Shown: positions 15,997 through 23,992 of the stretch, one piece after another
Position numbering within the stretch: position 1 is the stretch's first letter
Layout: each line of letters begins with the position of its first letter
NCBI GenBank assembly: GCA_021791635.1
Contig: JAJYWF010000012.1
Location: 1 to 38,892 of the forward strand
Source of the DNA: Actinomycetes bacterium
GTDB lineage: Bacteria; Actinomycetota; Acidimicrobiia; Acidimicrobiales; RAAP-2
DNA length: 38,892 nucleotides
Reading direction: 5' to 3'
The notes under the pieces: model-generated
Told to the model about the DNA's origin: nothing
The model's input: the letters and a program-made list of their open reading frames with translations, nothing else
Databases searched by the model: none
Made by a program: the position numbers and the translations under genes

Positions 15997-16854
15997 TCAG
16001 CCACTCCAGGCGACCCCCCGACCGTTCAGCTCGCCGACGAGGGTGGTGGGCAGGTCTGAGATGATGCCGTCCACCCCGAGGTCGACTAATCGGTCCATCG
16101 ACTCGGTGTCGTTGATCGTCCACACGTGGACGGCGATCCCCGCCCCGTGAGCGGCACGGACGAACTCCTCGTCCACCACCACGAGGTCGCCTTGGCGCTC
16201 GGGCACCTGGAAGGCCACTGCAGCCAGGTCCGGTAGCGGGGTGTGCTCCCGCACCGCCCTCCAGAACGAGGCCGTGGCCAACGTACCGGCAGAAACCGCC
16301 ACTCCGGGCGCCACCTTGGAGAACGCCTCGGTGGCCGGATCGAGGAACGACGCCACAATGACGTCGTCGCGCCGCTCGAACTCGGCCAGCAGGGAAGCCA
16401 GTGCCGCTTCGTAAGGGGGCACCGCGGGGGCAGTCTGCTTAATGTCGAGGTTGAGGACCACCCCGGGGAAGCTCTCGAGGATCTCACGCAACGTCGCCAC
16501 CCGGAAGGCCGGGTCCGAGGCGGCACGACCGCGGTAGGGATAGTCGGCGTCGGAGCGTCCCGGCGTGACGTCGGCCCCGGGAATGAACCAGTAGGCGTTG
16601 TCCAGCCTCTTGATCTCGTCCAGCGTCAGTGTGGCAATCGCTCCGTGGCCGTTGGTGGTCCGGTCCACGGTCTCGTCGTGGCACACCACCAACTCACCAT
16701 CGGCCGTCGCATGCACGTCCAGCTCGATGGCCGTGGCCCCGGCGGCCACGGCCCGCTCGATCGCGAACAGGGTTGACGACGGGGACTCCCACGCGCCTCC
16801 CTGGTGGGCGTAGGCGATGACCCGTCGCTCGAGCCAGGGATTGTCGGGGGGCAT
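15997..16854 (-). CDS. Glycerophosphodiester phosphodiesterase (GDPD family)
   Basis: A 285-residue TIM-barrel enzyme that would release glycerol-3-phosphate from deacylated phospholipids. It shows AYAHQGGAWESPSSTLFAIERA, ATAIELDVHATADGELVVCHDETVDRTTNG with the metal-binding ELD and catalytic His pair, and VHVWTINDTESMDRLVDLGVDGIISDLP at the end. No signal peptide is visible, so it is probably cytosolic. I start at the ATG at 16854 (MPPDNPWLERRV). The open frame goes 49 codons further, but TACCAT lies 6 nt before this ATG, as in other leaderless starts here. It is divergent from the unknown gene at 16933. Confidence 0.92.
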   Translation of the reverse strand: MPPDNPWLERRVIAYAHQGGAWESPSSTLFAIERAVAAGATAIELDVHATADGELVVCHDETVDRTTNGHGAIATLTLDEIKRLDNAYWFIPGADVTPGRSDADYPYRGRAASDPAFRVATLREILESFPGVVLNLDIKQTAPAVPPYEAALASLLAEFERRDDVIVASFLDPATEAFSKVAPGVAVSAGTLATASFWRAVREHTPLPDLAAVAFQVPERQGDLVVVDEEFVRAAHGAGIAVHVWTINDTESMDRLVDLGVDGIISDLPTTLVGELNGRGVAWSG

Positions 16855-16860
16855 GCTCCG

Positions 16861-16866
16861 ATGGTA
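16861..16866 (-). promoter_or_regulatory. Candidate -10 element (TACCAT) of the GDPD gene
   Basis: On the minus strand TACCAT lies 6 nt before the ATG at 16854. It decides the start in favour of MPPDN and predicts a leaderless transcript. Confidence 0.5.
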
Positions 16867-16917
16867 CCCCGGGGGCGGCGCCCGCCCGGAGGCGACCGCA
16901 CCAAGGCGTGTGGAAGG

Positions 16918-16923
16918 TAGCCT
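16918..16923 (+). promoter_or_regulatory. Candidate -10 element (TAGCCT) of the unknown gene at 16933
   Basis: TAGCCT ends 9 nt before the GTG start. The hexamer is the same as upstream of the bS22-like and aminopeptidase genes. Confidence 0.45.
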
Positions 16924-16932
16924 CTGCGCGCC

Positions 16933-17541
16933 GTGCTCGACCACCTGCTCGTCGACGTCATATCGACCATCCGCCGCTCGTTCGAGCGAGCGTTGCTCCA
17001 ACGCCAGGCCGTCGAGGAGCGATTCCAGGTCGACGTGTTCCTCGGTGACGTCTCGTGGGAGACCAGCTACAGCCTGCCTGGCGAAGGGCAGCCTCCCCGG
17101 GTCCGGGCCGACCTCTCCATCGACTGGCCCACCTGGAGCCAGACTTCGTACCGGAGCTGGTCGATCGGCGAGTCACCCGACGAGCTTCCCGAGGTGATCG
17201 TGGAAGTGGCCCTGCGCATCCAACGCCTGGCCCGCACCCCCACACAGGCCCACATCATGGGAGTCCTCTCTCCCCAGAGCCCCCCGATCAGCGGTAGCCC
17301 CCTCCTGCGATCTTCGATCACCATCGAAGAGGTCATCAGCTCGGCTCCGCTCACGTCCCGCTGGGCCGTGGAAGCCACGTACGAAGGGTCGGTGCGCTTC
17401 GACGAGGAGAACCTGGAGGACTCGGCCACGATCGAGCCGGCCGTCGACACCCTGACGAGGTGGATCGCCTCGACCCTGATCGGACTGGCCGACCTCCCGC
17501 TCGACTTCCTCCCTCCCGATCCCGAGACCACAGCGACCTAG
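16933..17541 (+). CDS. Conserved-looking protein of unknown function
   Basis: A 202-residue soluble protein that I do not recognise. It begins MLDHLLVDVISTIRRSFERALLQRQAVEERFQ, a likely amphipathic helix. It continues with alternating strands (FQVDVFLGDVSWETSYSL, RVRADLSIDWPTWSQTSYRSWSI) and a helix EVIVEVALRIQRLARTP. A second strand-rich part has SSITIEEVISSAPLTSRWAVEATYEGSVRF, then a C-terminal helix and the acidic tail LPPDPETTAT. There is no signal peptide, Cys pair or known catalytic motif. Codon bias is like its neighbours, so it is likely a real gene. It starts with GTG 9 nt after a TAGCCT hexamer and is divergent from the GDPD gene. It is followed by the SCO lipoprotein. Confidence 0.7.
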   Translation: MLDHLLVDVISTIRRSFERALLQRQAVEERFQVDVFLGDVSWETSYSLPGEGQPPRVRADLSIDWPTWSQTSYRSWSIGESPDELPEVIVEVALRIQRLARTPTQAHIMGVLSPQSPPISGSPLLRSSITIEEVISSAPLTSRWAVEATYEGSVRFDEENLEDSATIEPAVDTLTRWIASTLIGLADLPLDFLPPDPETTAT

Positions 17542-17660
17542 GCCACGGATGTCGGGGCCGACTGGTACCGGGGTGTGCCGTCGGGTATGGATGGTGGGTG
17601 ACCCATGCTCCCCTGCCAGGCGCTGCCGGCGATTTCCGTCGCGCCTGTGATACCGACAAG

Positions 17661-18443
17661 GTGCACCAGCGGATCCGTCGGTCCGGTCCGGGCCGACGGG
17701 TCCGAGCAATCGTGGCGACGGTGGCCGTCTTCGTCGTCGGGGGAGCCCTTCTCGCCGCCTGTGGCGGTGCTCCGGCACCACCGCCAGCGAACATGGGCGT
17801 GGTGGTGAACCGGCCGGTCCCTTCGACGCCGCTGGTCACCGAGCAGGGCGCGACCACCTCCCTGGCTGCGTACCGCGGGCGCTACGTCCTCATGGCGCCC
17901 TTCCTCACCTTGTGCCAGGAGGAGTGCCCCATGACCACCGGGGCCATCCTGGCCATGGAGCAGGACGTCCGCAAGGCTGGTCTGGCCCGCCGGGTGGTCT
18001 TCTTGGAGGTGACGGTCGACCCGTGGCGGGACACGCCGGCCCGACTGACGGCCTACGCACACCGCTTCGGAGCGAACTGGCCACTGCTGACCGGTTCGCT
18101 GTCCAACCTGACCGCGTTCTGGAAGTACTTCGGCATCTACTTCGCCAAGGTCCCAGAAGGGACCCCACCGGCAACCGACTGGTGGACCGGCCAGCCGCTC
18201 ACCTTCGACGTCGCCCACTCCGACGGGTTCATCCTCATCAACCCTGCCGGACGCGAGCGATTCATCACCGTGGAACCTCCGAACCTCCACGGCCGACTCG
18301 AGCCGGGTCTTCGCCAGCTGCTGGACCGGACAGGTATCCACAATCTGGACCACCAGACCCCTACCTCGTGGACCCTGCCCCAGGGCCTGGCCGCCCTCAG
18401 CTGGCTCGTCGGCGTGCACATCCCCTCGGTGGCTTCCACGTGA
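17661..18443 (+). CDS. SCO1/SenC/PrrC-family lipoprotein
   Basis: A 260-residue thioredoxin-fold protein anchored as a lipoprotein. A basic N-region and hydrophobic core end in the lipobox LLAAC34. The copper/redox site is complete: CQEEC (Cys85 and Cys89, in LTLCQEECPMTTGAI) and His186 in FDVAHSDGFILINPAG. Family members deliver copper to the CuA site of cytochrome c oxidase or act as thiol reductants. The inserted WKYFGIYFAKVPEGTPPATDWWTGQPL precedes the His strand. The frame is open to 17460. GTG at 17661 gives the best signal peptide and GTG at 17598 is the main alternative. It is coupled by a GTGA overlap to the next lipoprotein. Confidence 0.88.
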   Translation: MHQRIRRSGPGRRVRAIVATVAVFVVGGALLAACGGAPAPPPANMGVVVNRPVPSTPLVTEQGATTSLAAYRGRYVLMAPFLTLCQEECPMTTGAILAMEQDVRKAGLARRVVFLEVTVDPWRDTPARLTAYAHRFGANWPLLTGSLSNLTAFWKYFGIYFAKVPEGTPPATDWWTGQPLTFDVAHSDGFILINPAGRERFITVEPPNLHGRLEPGLRQLLDRTGIHNLDHQTPTSWTLPQGLAALSWLVGVHIPSVAST

Positions 18444-18976
18444 GCCGCCATCACGTCGAGAGGAGATGGCAGCCGAGTGGGTTCCGGCGTCGGGCGGCGG
18501 TCGTGGCCGGGGTGGTGGTGCTCGCCATCGTGGCTGCTGGTTGTGGCGGCGGGGTCGAGGTCACCTCACAGGCCACCACCACGACCGCACCTGGCGGAAT
18601 GACGCTCACGGTCGAGCGGTCGCCGGTAGGACCGATCCTGGCGACCGGCAACGGCCACACCCTCTACGACTTCGCCATCGATACGCCCACCCGGAGCCGC
18701 TGTACCTCGTCGGCGTGCGTGTTCCTCTGGCCGCCGCTCCTGGTGACCGGCGCCCCCCGGGTCGGACCGGGCGTGAACAAGGCACTGGTGGGGACCATCC
18801 ACAGGAGCACAGGTGCCACGCAGGTGACGTACGGCGGCCATCCCCTCTACACCTGGAGCAGCGACACCAAGGCCGGCATGGTGACCGGACAGGCCCTCCT
18901 CAACGAAGGCGGGTACTGGTACGTGGTGTCGACCTCGGGGCGGCCGATCACCAAGCCGTTCACCGTGACCGGCTGA
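18440..18976 (+). CDS. Secreted-repeat (COG4315/PF03640) lipoprotein
   Basis: A 178-residue lipoprotein that starts at the GTG overlapping the SCO gene stop. The signal peptide ends in the lipobox VAAGC35. The mature part holds two copies of the short secreted repeat: GPILATGNGHTLYDFAIDTPTRSRCTSSACVFLWPPL, and VTYGGHPLYTWSSDTKAGMVTGQALLNEGGYWYVVSTSGRPI. The first copy contains two Cys. The function of the repeat is unknown. Homologues often sit near respiratory, copper or redox genes, and the tight coupling here to an SCO protein suggests a joint extracytoplasmic redox or metal role. Confidence 0.85.
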   Translation: MSRHHVERRWQPSGFRRRAAVVAGVVVLAIVAAGCGGGVEVTSQATTTTAPGGMTLTVERSPVGPILATGNGHTLYDFAIDTPTRSRCTSSACVFLWPPLLVTGAPRVGPGVNKALVGTIHRSTGATQVTYGGHPLYTWSSDTKAGMVTGQALLNEGGYWYVVSTSGRPITKPFTVTG

Positions 18977-18985
18977 CCGGTCAGC
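18972..18985. terminator. Palindrome between convergent genes, candidate bidirectional terminator
   Basis: GCTGACCGGTCAGC is a perfect 14-bp palindrome spanning the lipoprotein stop codon and ending just before the ychF stop (18990). There is no T-run, so it is not a classical intrinsic terminator, but high-GC actinobacteria often use such hairpins. Confidence 0.4.
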
Positions 18986-18989
18986 GGCA

Positions 18990-20075
18990 TTAGACGTTGA
19001 AGCGGAACTCGACGACGTCACCGTCGCGCATCACGTAGTCCTTCCCTTCGATACGGGCCCTTCCGGCGGCGCGGGCGGCGGCCACCGAGCCCGCCGCCAT
19101 CAGATCTTCGTAGCCCACGATCTCGGCCTTGATGAAGCCCCGCTGGAAGTCGGTGTGGATCACCCCGGCCGCCACCGGCGCCGTGTCACCGGCGTGGATG
19201 GTCCAGGCCCGGGCCTCCTTCGGGCCGGCGGTCAGGAAGGTCTGGAGACCCAGCACCCGGAAGGCGGCGTGCACCAGCTGGTCGAGCCCCGACTGCTCCT
19301 GGCCGTATCCGGCGAGCAGCTCGGCGGCATCGGAAGGATCCAGGGCGGCCAGCTCGGCCTCGATCTGAGCGCACACCGTCACCGACTCCGCCGGGGCCAC
19401 GAGGTCCGACAATCGGTTGCGGAGGGGCTCGTCACCGATCGACCCCTCGTCCACGTTGAACACGTAGACGAAGGGCTTGGCACTCAGCAGGTGGAGATCC
19501 GAGAGCAGGTCCCGATCCACCTCGCCGGCGGCGGCAGCCGAGGCGATCGTCCGGCCCTGGTCCAAGATGCGCTCCGCCTTGGACACCTCGACCAGCACTC
19601 CCTCCAGCTCCGACTGGCGGCGAACCTCGCGGGTCAGCTTGGCGAGCCGGGTCTCGACCGTCTGGAGGTCGGCCAGGACGAGCTCGGTGTTCACGGTGTC
19701 GATGTCGGCCGCCGGGTCCACCGACCCCTGCACGTGGATCACGTCGGGATCGGTGAAGACCCGCACCACCTGGCAGACGGCATCGCACTCCCGAATGGCA
19801 GCGAGGAACGTGTTCCCCAGGCCCTCGCCCTTCGATGCACCTCGTACGATCCCGGCGATGTCGACGAACGTCACGGTGGCCGGCACCGTCCGTGCGCTGT
19901 GGAAGAGCGAGGCCAGCTGGTCCAAGCGCGGATCGGGGACGGCCACCACCCCGACGTTGGGGTCGATGGTGGCGAACGGGTAGTTGGCAGCCAGGACGTC
20001 GTTGCTGGTGAGAGCGTTGAACAGCGTGGACTTCCCCACGTTGGGGAGACCCACGATGCCGACGGACAAGCTCAT
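18990..20075 (-). CDS. ychF: Redox-regulated ATPase/GTPase YchF (OLA1 family)
   Basis: A 361-residue Obg-related P-loop protein. It has Walker A GLPNVGKST (9-17), the switch region TIDPNVGVV, the G3 element FVDIAGIVRGASKGEGLGN, and the NVDE element (VYVFNVDEGS) that favours ATP over GTP. The C-terminal TGS domain contains FLTAGPKEARAWTI, GVIHTDFQRGFIKAEI and MRDGDVVEFRFNV. YchF associates with ribosomes and is implicated in stress responses. The length is standard. GAGAGGAG about 8 nt before the ATG at 20075 supports this start over the longer open frame to 20132. This is one of the few genes here with a clear Shine-Dalgarno sequence. Confidence 0.96.
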   Translation of the reverse strand: MSLSVGIVGLPNVGKSTLFNALTSNDVLAANYPFATIDPNVGVVAVPDPRLDQLASLFHSARTVPATVTFVDIAGIVRGASKGEGLGNTFLAAIRECDAVCQVVRVFTDPDVIHVQGSVDPAADIDTVNTELVLADLQTVETRLAKLTREVRRQSELEGVLVEVSKAERILDQGRTIASAAAAGEVDRDLLSDLHLLSAKPFVYVFNVDEGSIGDEPLRNRLSDLVAPAESVTVCAQIEAELAALDPSDAAELLAGYGQEQSGLDQLVHAAFRVLGLQTFLTAGPKEARAWTIHAGDTAPVAAGVIHTDFQRGFIKAEIVGYEDLMAAGSVAAARAAGRARIEGKDYVMRDGDVVEFRFNV

Positions 20076-20240
20076 CGGGCGTGCTCCTCTCAGAAGGCGG
20101 GCGAACCTGCAGCGTAGGCCACCACCGACCAAGCTCCATAAGCTGATCTCCCCTTGTGTCCGGGAGTCGCAATTCGGGTCACAAGACCGTCGCCAAGGTC
20201 CACGGGAAGTGAGGCTGGGCCGTCCTATCCGCCGCAGGGA

Positions 20241-21299
20241 TCAGAGCAGACCGGCCCGGGAGGCCAGATCCCTCAAGTCCTCCTGCGGGCGGGCTCCGAG
20301 GTGGCCGATGACCTCGCTGGCACACAACGCTCCGAGCTGGGCACAGCGTTCGGGATCGGCGCCGTGGGTCAGCCCGAAGAGGAAACCGGCAGCGAAGAGA
20401 TCGCCGGCCCCGGTGGTGTCGACCACGTCGTCCACCGGGAAGGCCGGCACCTCCACCGGCCCCCGGGGCGTCGTCACCACCGCTCCACGATCTCCGAGGG
20501 TGACGGCCACCAAGAGACCCGTCTCCTCGGCTGCCTCGACGCCAAGGTCCAACGACCGAGCTCCGAAGAGGCGGACGATCTCCTGCTCGTTGCCGAACAG
20601 CACGTCGACCCGGTCTACGAGCAGATCGAGGAACTCTCGCTGGTGGCGCTCGACGCAGAACGAGTCCGAGAGCGAGAGAGCCACCGAGCCGTCGTGGCGA
20701 TGAGCCACGTCGGCGGCGTGGCGGAGCGCGTCCTTCGCTGGGGGAAGATCCCACAGGTACCCCTCGAGGTACACGATCCTTCCCCGTTGGACCAGCGGCT
20801 CAGGCACGTCACCCGGAGCGAGCGTGATCGCCACGCCGAGGTGCGTGGCCATGGTCCGCTCACCGTCGTCGGTGACCAGCACCAGACAGCGTCCGGTGCC
20901 CGGCGATGTGCCGTCGCCGGAGACCGGGACCGGCACCGGCACCGGATCGAACTGCACCCCGGTCGAGCGGATGTCGTGGGTGAACACACGGCCCAGCACG
21001 TCGTCGGCGACCTTGCCCACGAACGCCGCCGATCCGCCGAGAGCGGCCACTCCGGCCATGGTATTGGCCGCCGAACCACCCGAGACCTCGGTGGCCGGCC
21101 CCATGGACCCGTAGATCTCCTCGGCCCGCAGAGCGTCCACGAGCATCATGGAGCCGCGGGTGAGGCCGCTGCGGGAGATGCCCTCTTCGGACGTCGTCGC
21201 CAACACGTCCACCAGGGGCGAACCGATCCCGACCACGTCGAGGTCCATGGATGGTTCGCCCCCGGAACGGGGAACATCGTCCGGCTCCGCGTAGGTCAC
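20241..21299 (-). CDS. PfkB-family carbohydrate/nucleoside kinase (adenosine-kinase-like)
   Basis: A 352-residue ribokinase-fold enzyme. It has the N-terminal LDVVGIGSPLVDVLA, the substrate region EVSGGSAANTMAGVAALGG with FVGKVADDVLG, and the PfkB signature VVDTTGAGDLFAAGFLFGL with catalytic Asp in the anion hole. The pattern is closest to the bacterial adenosine-kinase/PfkB group, but sugar specificity cannot be excluded. A short Val/Pro repeat (PVPVPVPVSG) sits in the lid region. I use the GTG at 21299 because TACCCT lies 6 nt upstream; Met18 (21248) would be the usual homology-based start. It shares a 41-bp divergent promoter region with the aminopeptidase. Confidence 0.9.
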   Translation of the reverse strand: MTYAEPDDVPRSGGEPSMDLDVVGIGSPLVDVLATTSEEGISRSGLTRGSMMLVDALRAEEIYGSMGPATEVSGGSAANTMAGVAALGGSAAFVGKVADDVLGRVFTHDIRSTGVQFDPVPVPVPVSGDGTSPGTGRCLVLVTDDGERTMATHLGVAITLAPGDVPEPLVQRGRIVYLEGYLWDLPPAKDALRHAADVAHRHDGSVALSLSDSFCVERHQREFLDLLVDRVDVLFGNEQEIVRLFGARSLDLGVEAAEETGLLVAVTLGDRGAVVTTPRGPVEVPAFPVDDVVDTTGAGDLFAAGFLFGLTHGADPERCAQLGALCASEVIGHLGARPQEDLRDLASRAGLL

Positions 21300-21305
21300 G
21301 CCGAG

Positions 21306-21311
21306 AGGGTA
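21306..21311 (-). promoter_or_regulatory. Candidate -10 element (TACCCT) of the PfkB-family gene
   Basis: On the minus strand TACCCT lies 6 nt before the GTG at 21299. It supports that start and a leaderless transcript. It lies in the same 41-bp gap as the divergent aminopeptidase promoter. Confidence 0.45.
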
Positions 21312-21327
21312 GTCGGGCCGGGGACGG

Positions 21328-21333
21328 TAGCCT
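21328..21333 (+). promoter_or_regulatory. Candidate -10 element (TAGCCT) of the aminopeptidase gene
   Basis: TAGCCT ends 7 nt before the ATG at 21341. It supports that start rather than the open frame running back to 21251, which overlaps the divergent kinase gene. Confidence 0.5.
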
Positions 21334-21340
21334 CGCGCCC

Positions 21341-23953
21341 ATGACCTTGACCGACGCCGACTCGTTCCGCCTCCCTCGAACCGTCGAACCTCTCGTGTAC
21401 CACGTGACCCTCTCTCCCGATCTGGGGGCGGCGACGTTCACCGGTTCCGTGGCGATCGAGCTGACCGTCCACGAACCGACCGACCTGATCTTGTGCAACG
21501 CTGCCGAGCTAGCGGTCCACGAGGCCTTCGCCGAACATGCCGACGGCACCACGTCGACGGCCGCAGTCACCCTCGACGAGAAGACCGAGCGGATGGAGTG
21601 CCGGTTCGCTGCGCCGATCCCGGCCGGTCCGGCGACGCTGCACGTCACCTTCGCCGGAGTACTCAACGACAAGCTCCGAGGGTTCTACCGGAGCACCTTC
21701 ACCGACGCCGACGGTGCGGACCACACCATCGCCACCACCCAGATGGAGTCGACCGACGCCCGTCGGGCCTTCCCCTGCTGGGACGAACCCGACCGCAAGG
21801 CCGTCTTTGACGTCACCTTGGTGGTGGACTCGGGACTGGCCGCGTACTCGAACTCACCGGTGCTCGAGACGTCGGCGGTGGACGGGGAGGCCAAGCGCTC
21901 CGTCCACTTCGCCCCGACCATGAAGATGTCCAGCTACCTGGTCGCGTTCATCGTCGGGGAGCTCGAAGCCACCGATCCCGTGATGGTCGACGGCACGCCG
22001 CTCCGGGTCGTCCACGCCCCGGGCCGGGCACACCTCACCACCTACGCCCTCGACGTCGCCGCGCACGCCCTGCGTTTCTTCTCCGACTACTTCGCCATTC
22101 CGTACCCGGCCGACAAGCTCGACCTGGTGGCCATCCCCGACTTCGCCTTCGGCGCCATGGAGAACCTGGGGTGCGTCACCTTCCGCGAGACCGCACTGCT
22201 GGTCGATCCGGCTGCCGCGGCCCGCACCGAGCTGGAGCGCGTGGCCGACGTCGTCTCTCACGAGATCGCCCATATGTGGTTCGGGGATCTGGTGACCATG
22301 GGCTGGTGGGAGGGGATATGGCTGAACGAGGCGTTCGCCACGTTCATGGAGATCCTCTGCGTGGACGCCTTCGAACCGGCGTGGCAGCGCTGGGTCAGCT
22401 TCGGCCTGGAGCGCGAGGCGGCGTTGGCTGTCGACGGTCTGCATGCCACCCGCCCGATCGAGTACCCGGTCGGATCACCCGAAGAGGCAGACGGCATGTT
22501 CGACGTGCTCACGTACCAGAAGGGCGGGAGTGTGCTGCGAATGTTGGAGCGCTACCTCGGCGCCGAGACGTTCCGTGACGGGATCCGCCACTACCTCCAG
22601 CGCCACGCGTATGCCAACACCGTGACCTCCGACCTGTGGGACGCGCTGGAGGAGGTGAGCGGGGAGCCGGTCCGGGCGATGATGGACTCGTGGATCCTCC
22701 AGGGCGGTCACCCCATCGTCGCGGTGGAAGGTGATCGCCTCAGCCAGTCCCCTTTCTCCTACGCCCCGGCAAGCCCGGGAACCGAGAGCGCCATCGGTTC
22801 GTCCTGGCAGGTTCCGGTCTTGGTGAGGACGCTGGAGTCAGGGTCGGGCACCGAGGGCACCGGACGTGTCCTGTTAGGTGGGGAGCCATCGAAGCTCCCG
22901 CTCCCCGGCACGGACGCCCCCGCCGCCGCGGTGGTGAACGCCGGTGGGTGGGGCGTCTACCGGACCCGCTACACAGCTCGGCGACTGGCGACGCTGACCG
23001 ACGGCCTGGACCAGCTGGCCCCCCTCGAGCGCTTCAACCTCGTCGCCGATACGTGGGCTCTGGTGCTCGCCGACCGGATCGAGCTGGGGCAGTTCTTCTC
23101 TCTGGCTCGTGCCCTCGAGCGCGTCGAGGAGCACGACCCGGGCACGTGGACCGTGGTCGCCGGCGCCCTCGGGCTGTGCGACCGGGTGGCGACCGAGGCC
23201 GAGCGTCCGCAGGTGCAGGCCGCCGTTCGGACGCTGCTCGGGCCCCGGGCGGCCATCCTCGGATGGGATGCCCGCGGCGGCGAAGGTGAACGCGTGCCCA
23301 CGCTCCGCTCCCTGCTCATCGGGACCCTCGGGACCATCGGAGCGGACCCTGCCGTCCGGGGAGAGGCGGCCAGGCGTTTCGACCAGGCGTTCCGCAGCGA
23401 CGGGCCGGTGCCCATCGACCCCGACATCGAGAGCTCGGTGCTCCAGTCGGTGGCGGCCCAGATGAGAGCTGGTGACTACGAGACCGTCCTCGACCGCTAC
23501 CGCCACCCCGCCACGCCCCAAGAGGAGCTGCGCGCCCTCACGGCGCTGGCGGCCTTCCCCGACGCAGAACTGGCCGTGGCCACCTACGAGCTGGCGCGGA
23601 CCGAGGTGCGGACCCAGAACGCTCCGTACCTCGTCGCCACGCTCCTCGGGAACCGGGTCGGTGGTCCGGCAGTCTGGACCCGGATCTCCACCGACTGGGA
23701 TCAGCTGCTGGACCGGTTCCCGGTGAACAGTCACTCGCGCATGCTCGACGGCGCCCGAGCCCTGTGCGGGGACCCGGAGCTGGCCGCCGACGTGGCAGCG
23801 TTCCTCACCTCCCACCCGCTCCCCAGCGGGCAGCGCTCGGTGGTCCAGATGCTCGAACGGCTGGCGATCAACGTGGCCTTCGGTCGGAGGTGGGCCGGCC
23901 GCCTCGGCGACGTCCTCGGAGCGCTCTCGACCGACCCGGCGACGCGCACCTAA
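21341..23953 (+). CDS. pepN: M1-family aminopeptidase N
   Basis: An 870-residue zinc metallopeptidase that removes N-terminal residues from peptides. The exopeptidase motif GAMEN is at 271-275. The zinc site is HEIAH (307-311) with the third ligand Glu330 in WLNEAFATFMEI, and Tyr in the YQKGGSVLRMLE region completes the catalytic set. The N-terminal beta domain (PRTVEPLVYHVTLSPDLGAATFTGSVAIEL) and the C-terminal ERAP1-type helical domain are both present, and the length is normal. No signal peptide is seen, so it is probably cytosolic. It is divergent from the PfkB gene and followed after 39 bp by the GDT1 gene. Confidence 0.95.
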   Translation: MTLTDADSFRLPRTVEPLVYHVTLSPDLGAATFTGSVAIELTVHEPTDLILCNAAELAVHEAFAEHADGTTSTAAVTLDEKTERMECRFAAPIPAGPATLHVTFAGVLNDKLRGFYRSTFTDADGADHTIATTQMESTDARRAFPCWDEPDRKAVFDVTLVVDSGLAAYSNSPVLETSAVDGEAKRSVHFAPTMKMSSYLVAFIVGELEATDPVMVDGTPLRVVHAPGRAHLTTYALDVAAHALRFFSDYFAIPYPADKLDLVAIPDFAFGAMENLGCVTFRETALLVDPAAAARTELERVADVVSHEIAHMWFGDLVTMGWWEGIWLNEAFATFMEILCVDAFEPAWQRWVSFGLEREAALAVDGLHATRPIEYPVGSPEEADGMFDVLTYQKGGSVLRMLERYLGAETFRDGIRHYLQRHAYANTVTSDLWDALEEVSGEPVRAMMDSWILQGGHPIVAVEGDRLSQSPFSYAPASPGTESAIGSSWQVPVLVRTLESGSGTEGTGRVLLGGEPSKLPLPGTDAPAAAVVNAGGWGVYRTRYTARRLATLTDGLDQLAPLERFNLVADTWALVLADRIELGQFFSLARALERVEEHDPGTWTVVAGALGLCDRVATEAERPQVQAAVRTLLGPRAAILGWDARGGEGERVPTLRSLLIGTLGTIGADPAVRGEAARRFDQAFRSDGPVPIDPDIESSVLQSVAAQMRAGDYETVLDRYRHPATPQEELRALTALAAFPDAELAVATYELARTEVRTQNAPYLVATLLGNRVGGPAVWTRISTDWDQLLDRFPVNSHSRMLDGARALCGDPELAADVAAFLTSHPLPSGQRSVVQMLERLAINVAFGRRWAGRLGDVLGALSTDPATRT

Positions 23954-23992
23954 GTTCGGGCAGGGCACCGGTAGATCCGTGGCGGGGACCTC

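Noticed and set aside
20076-20240. tRNA or small RNA in the ychF-kinase gap
   Set aside because: No cloverleaf, T-loop or CCA end could be found by eye on either strand.
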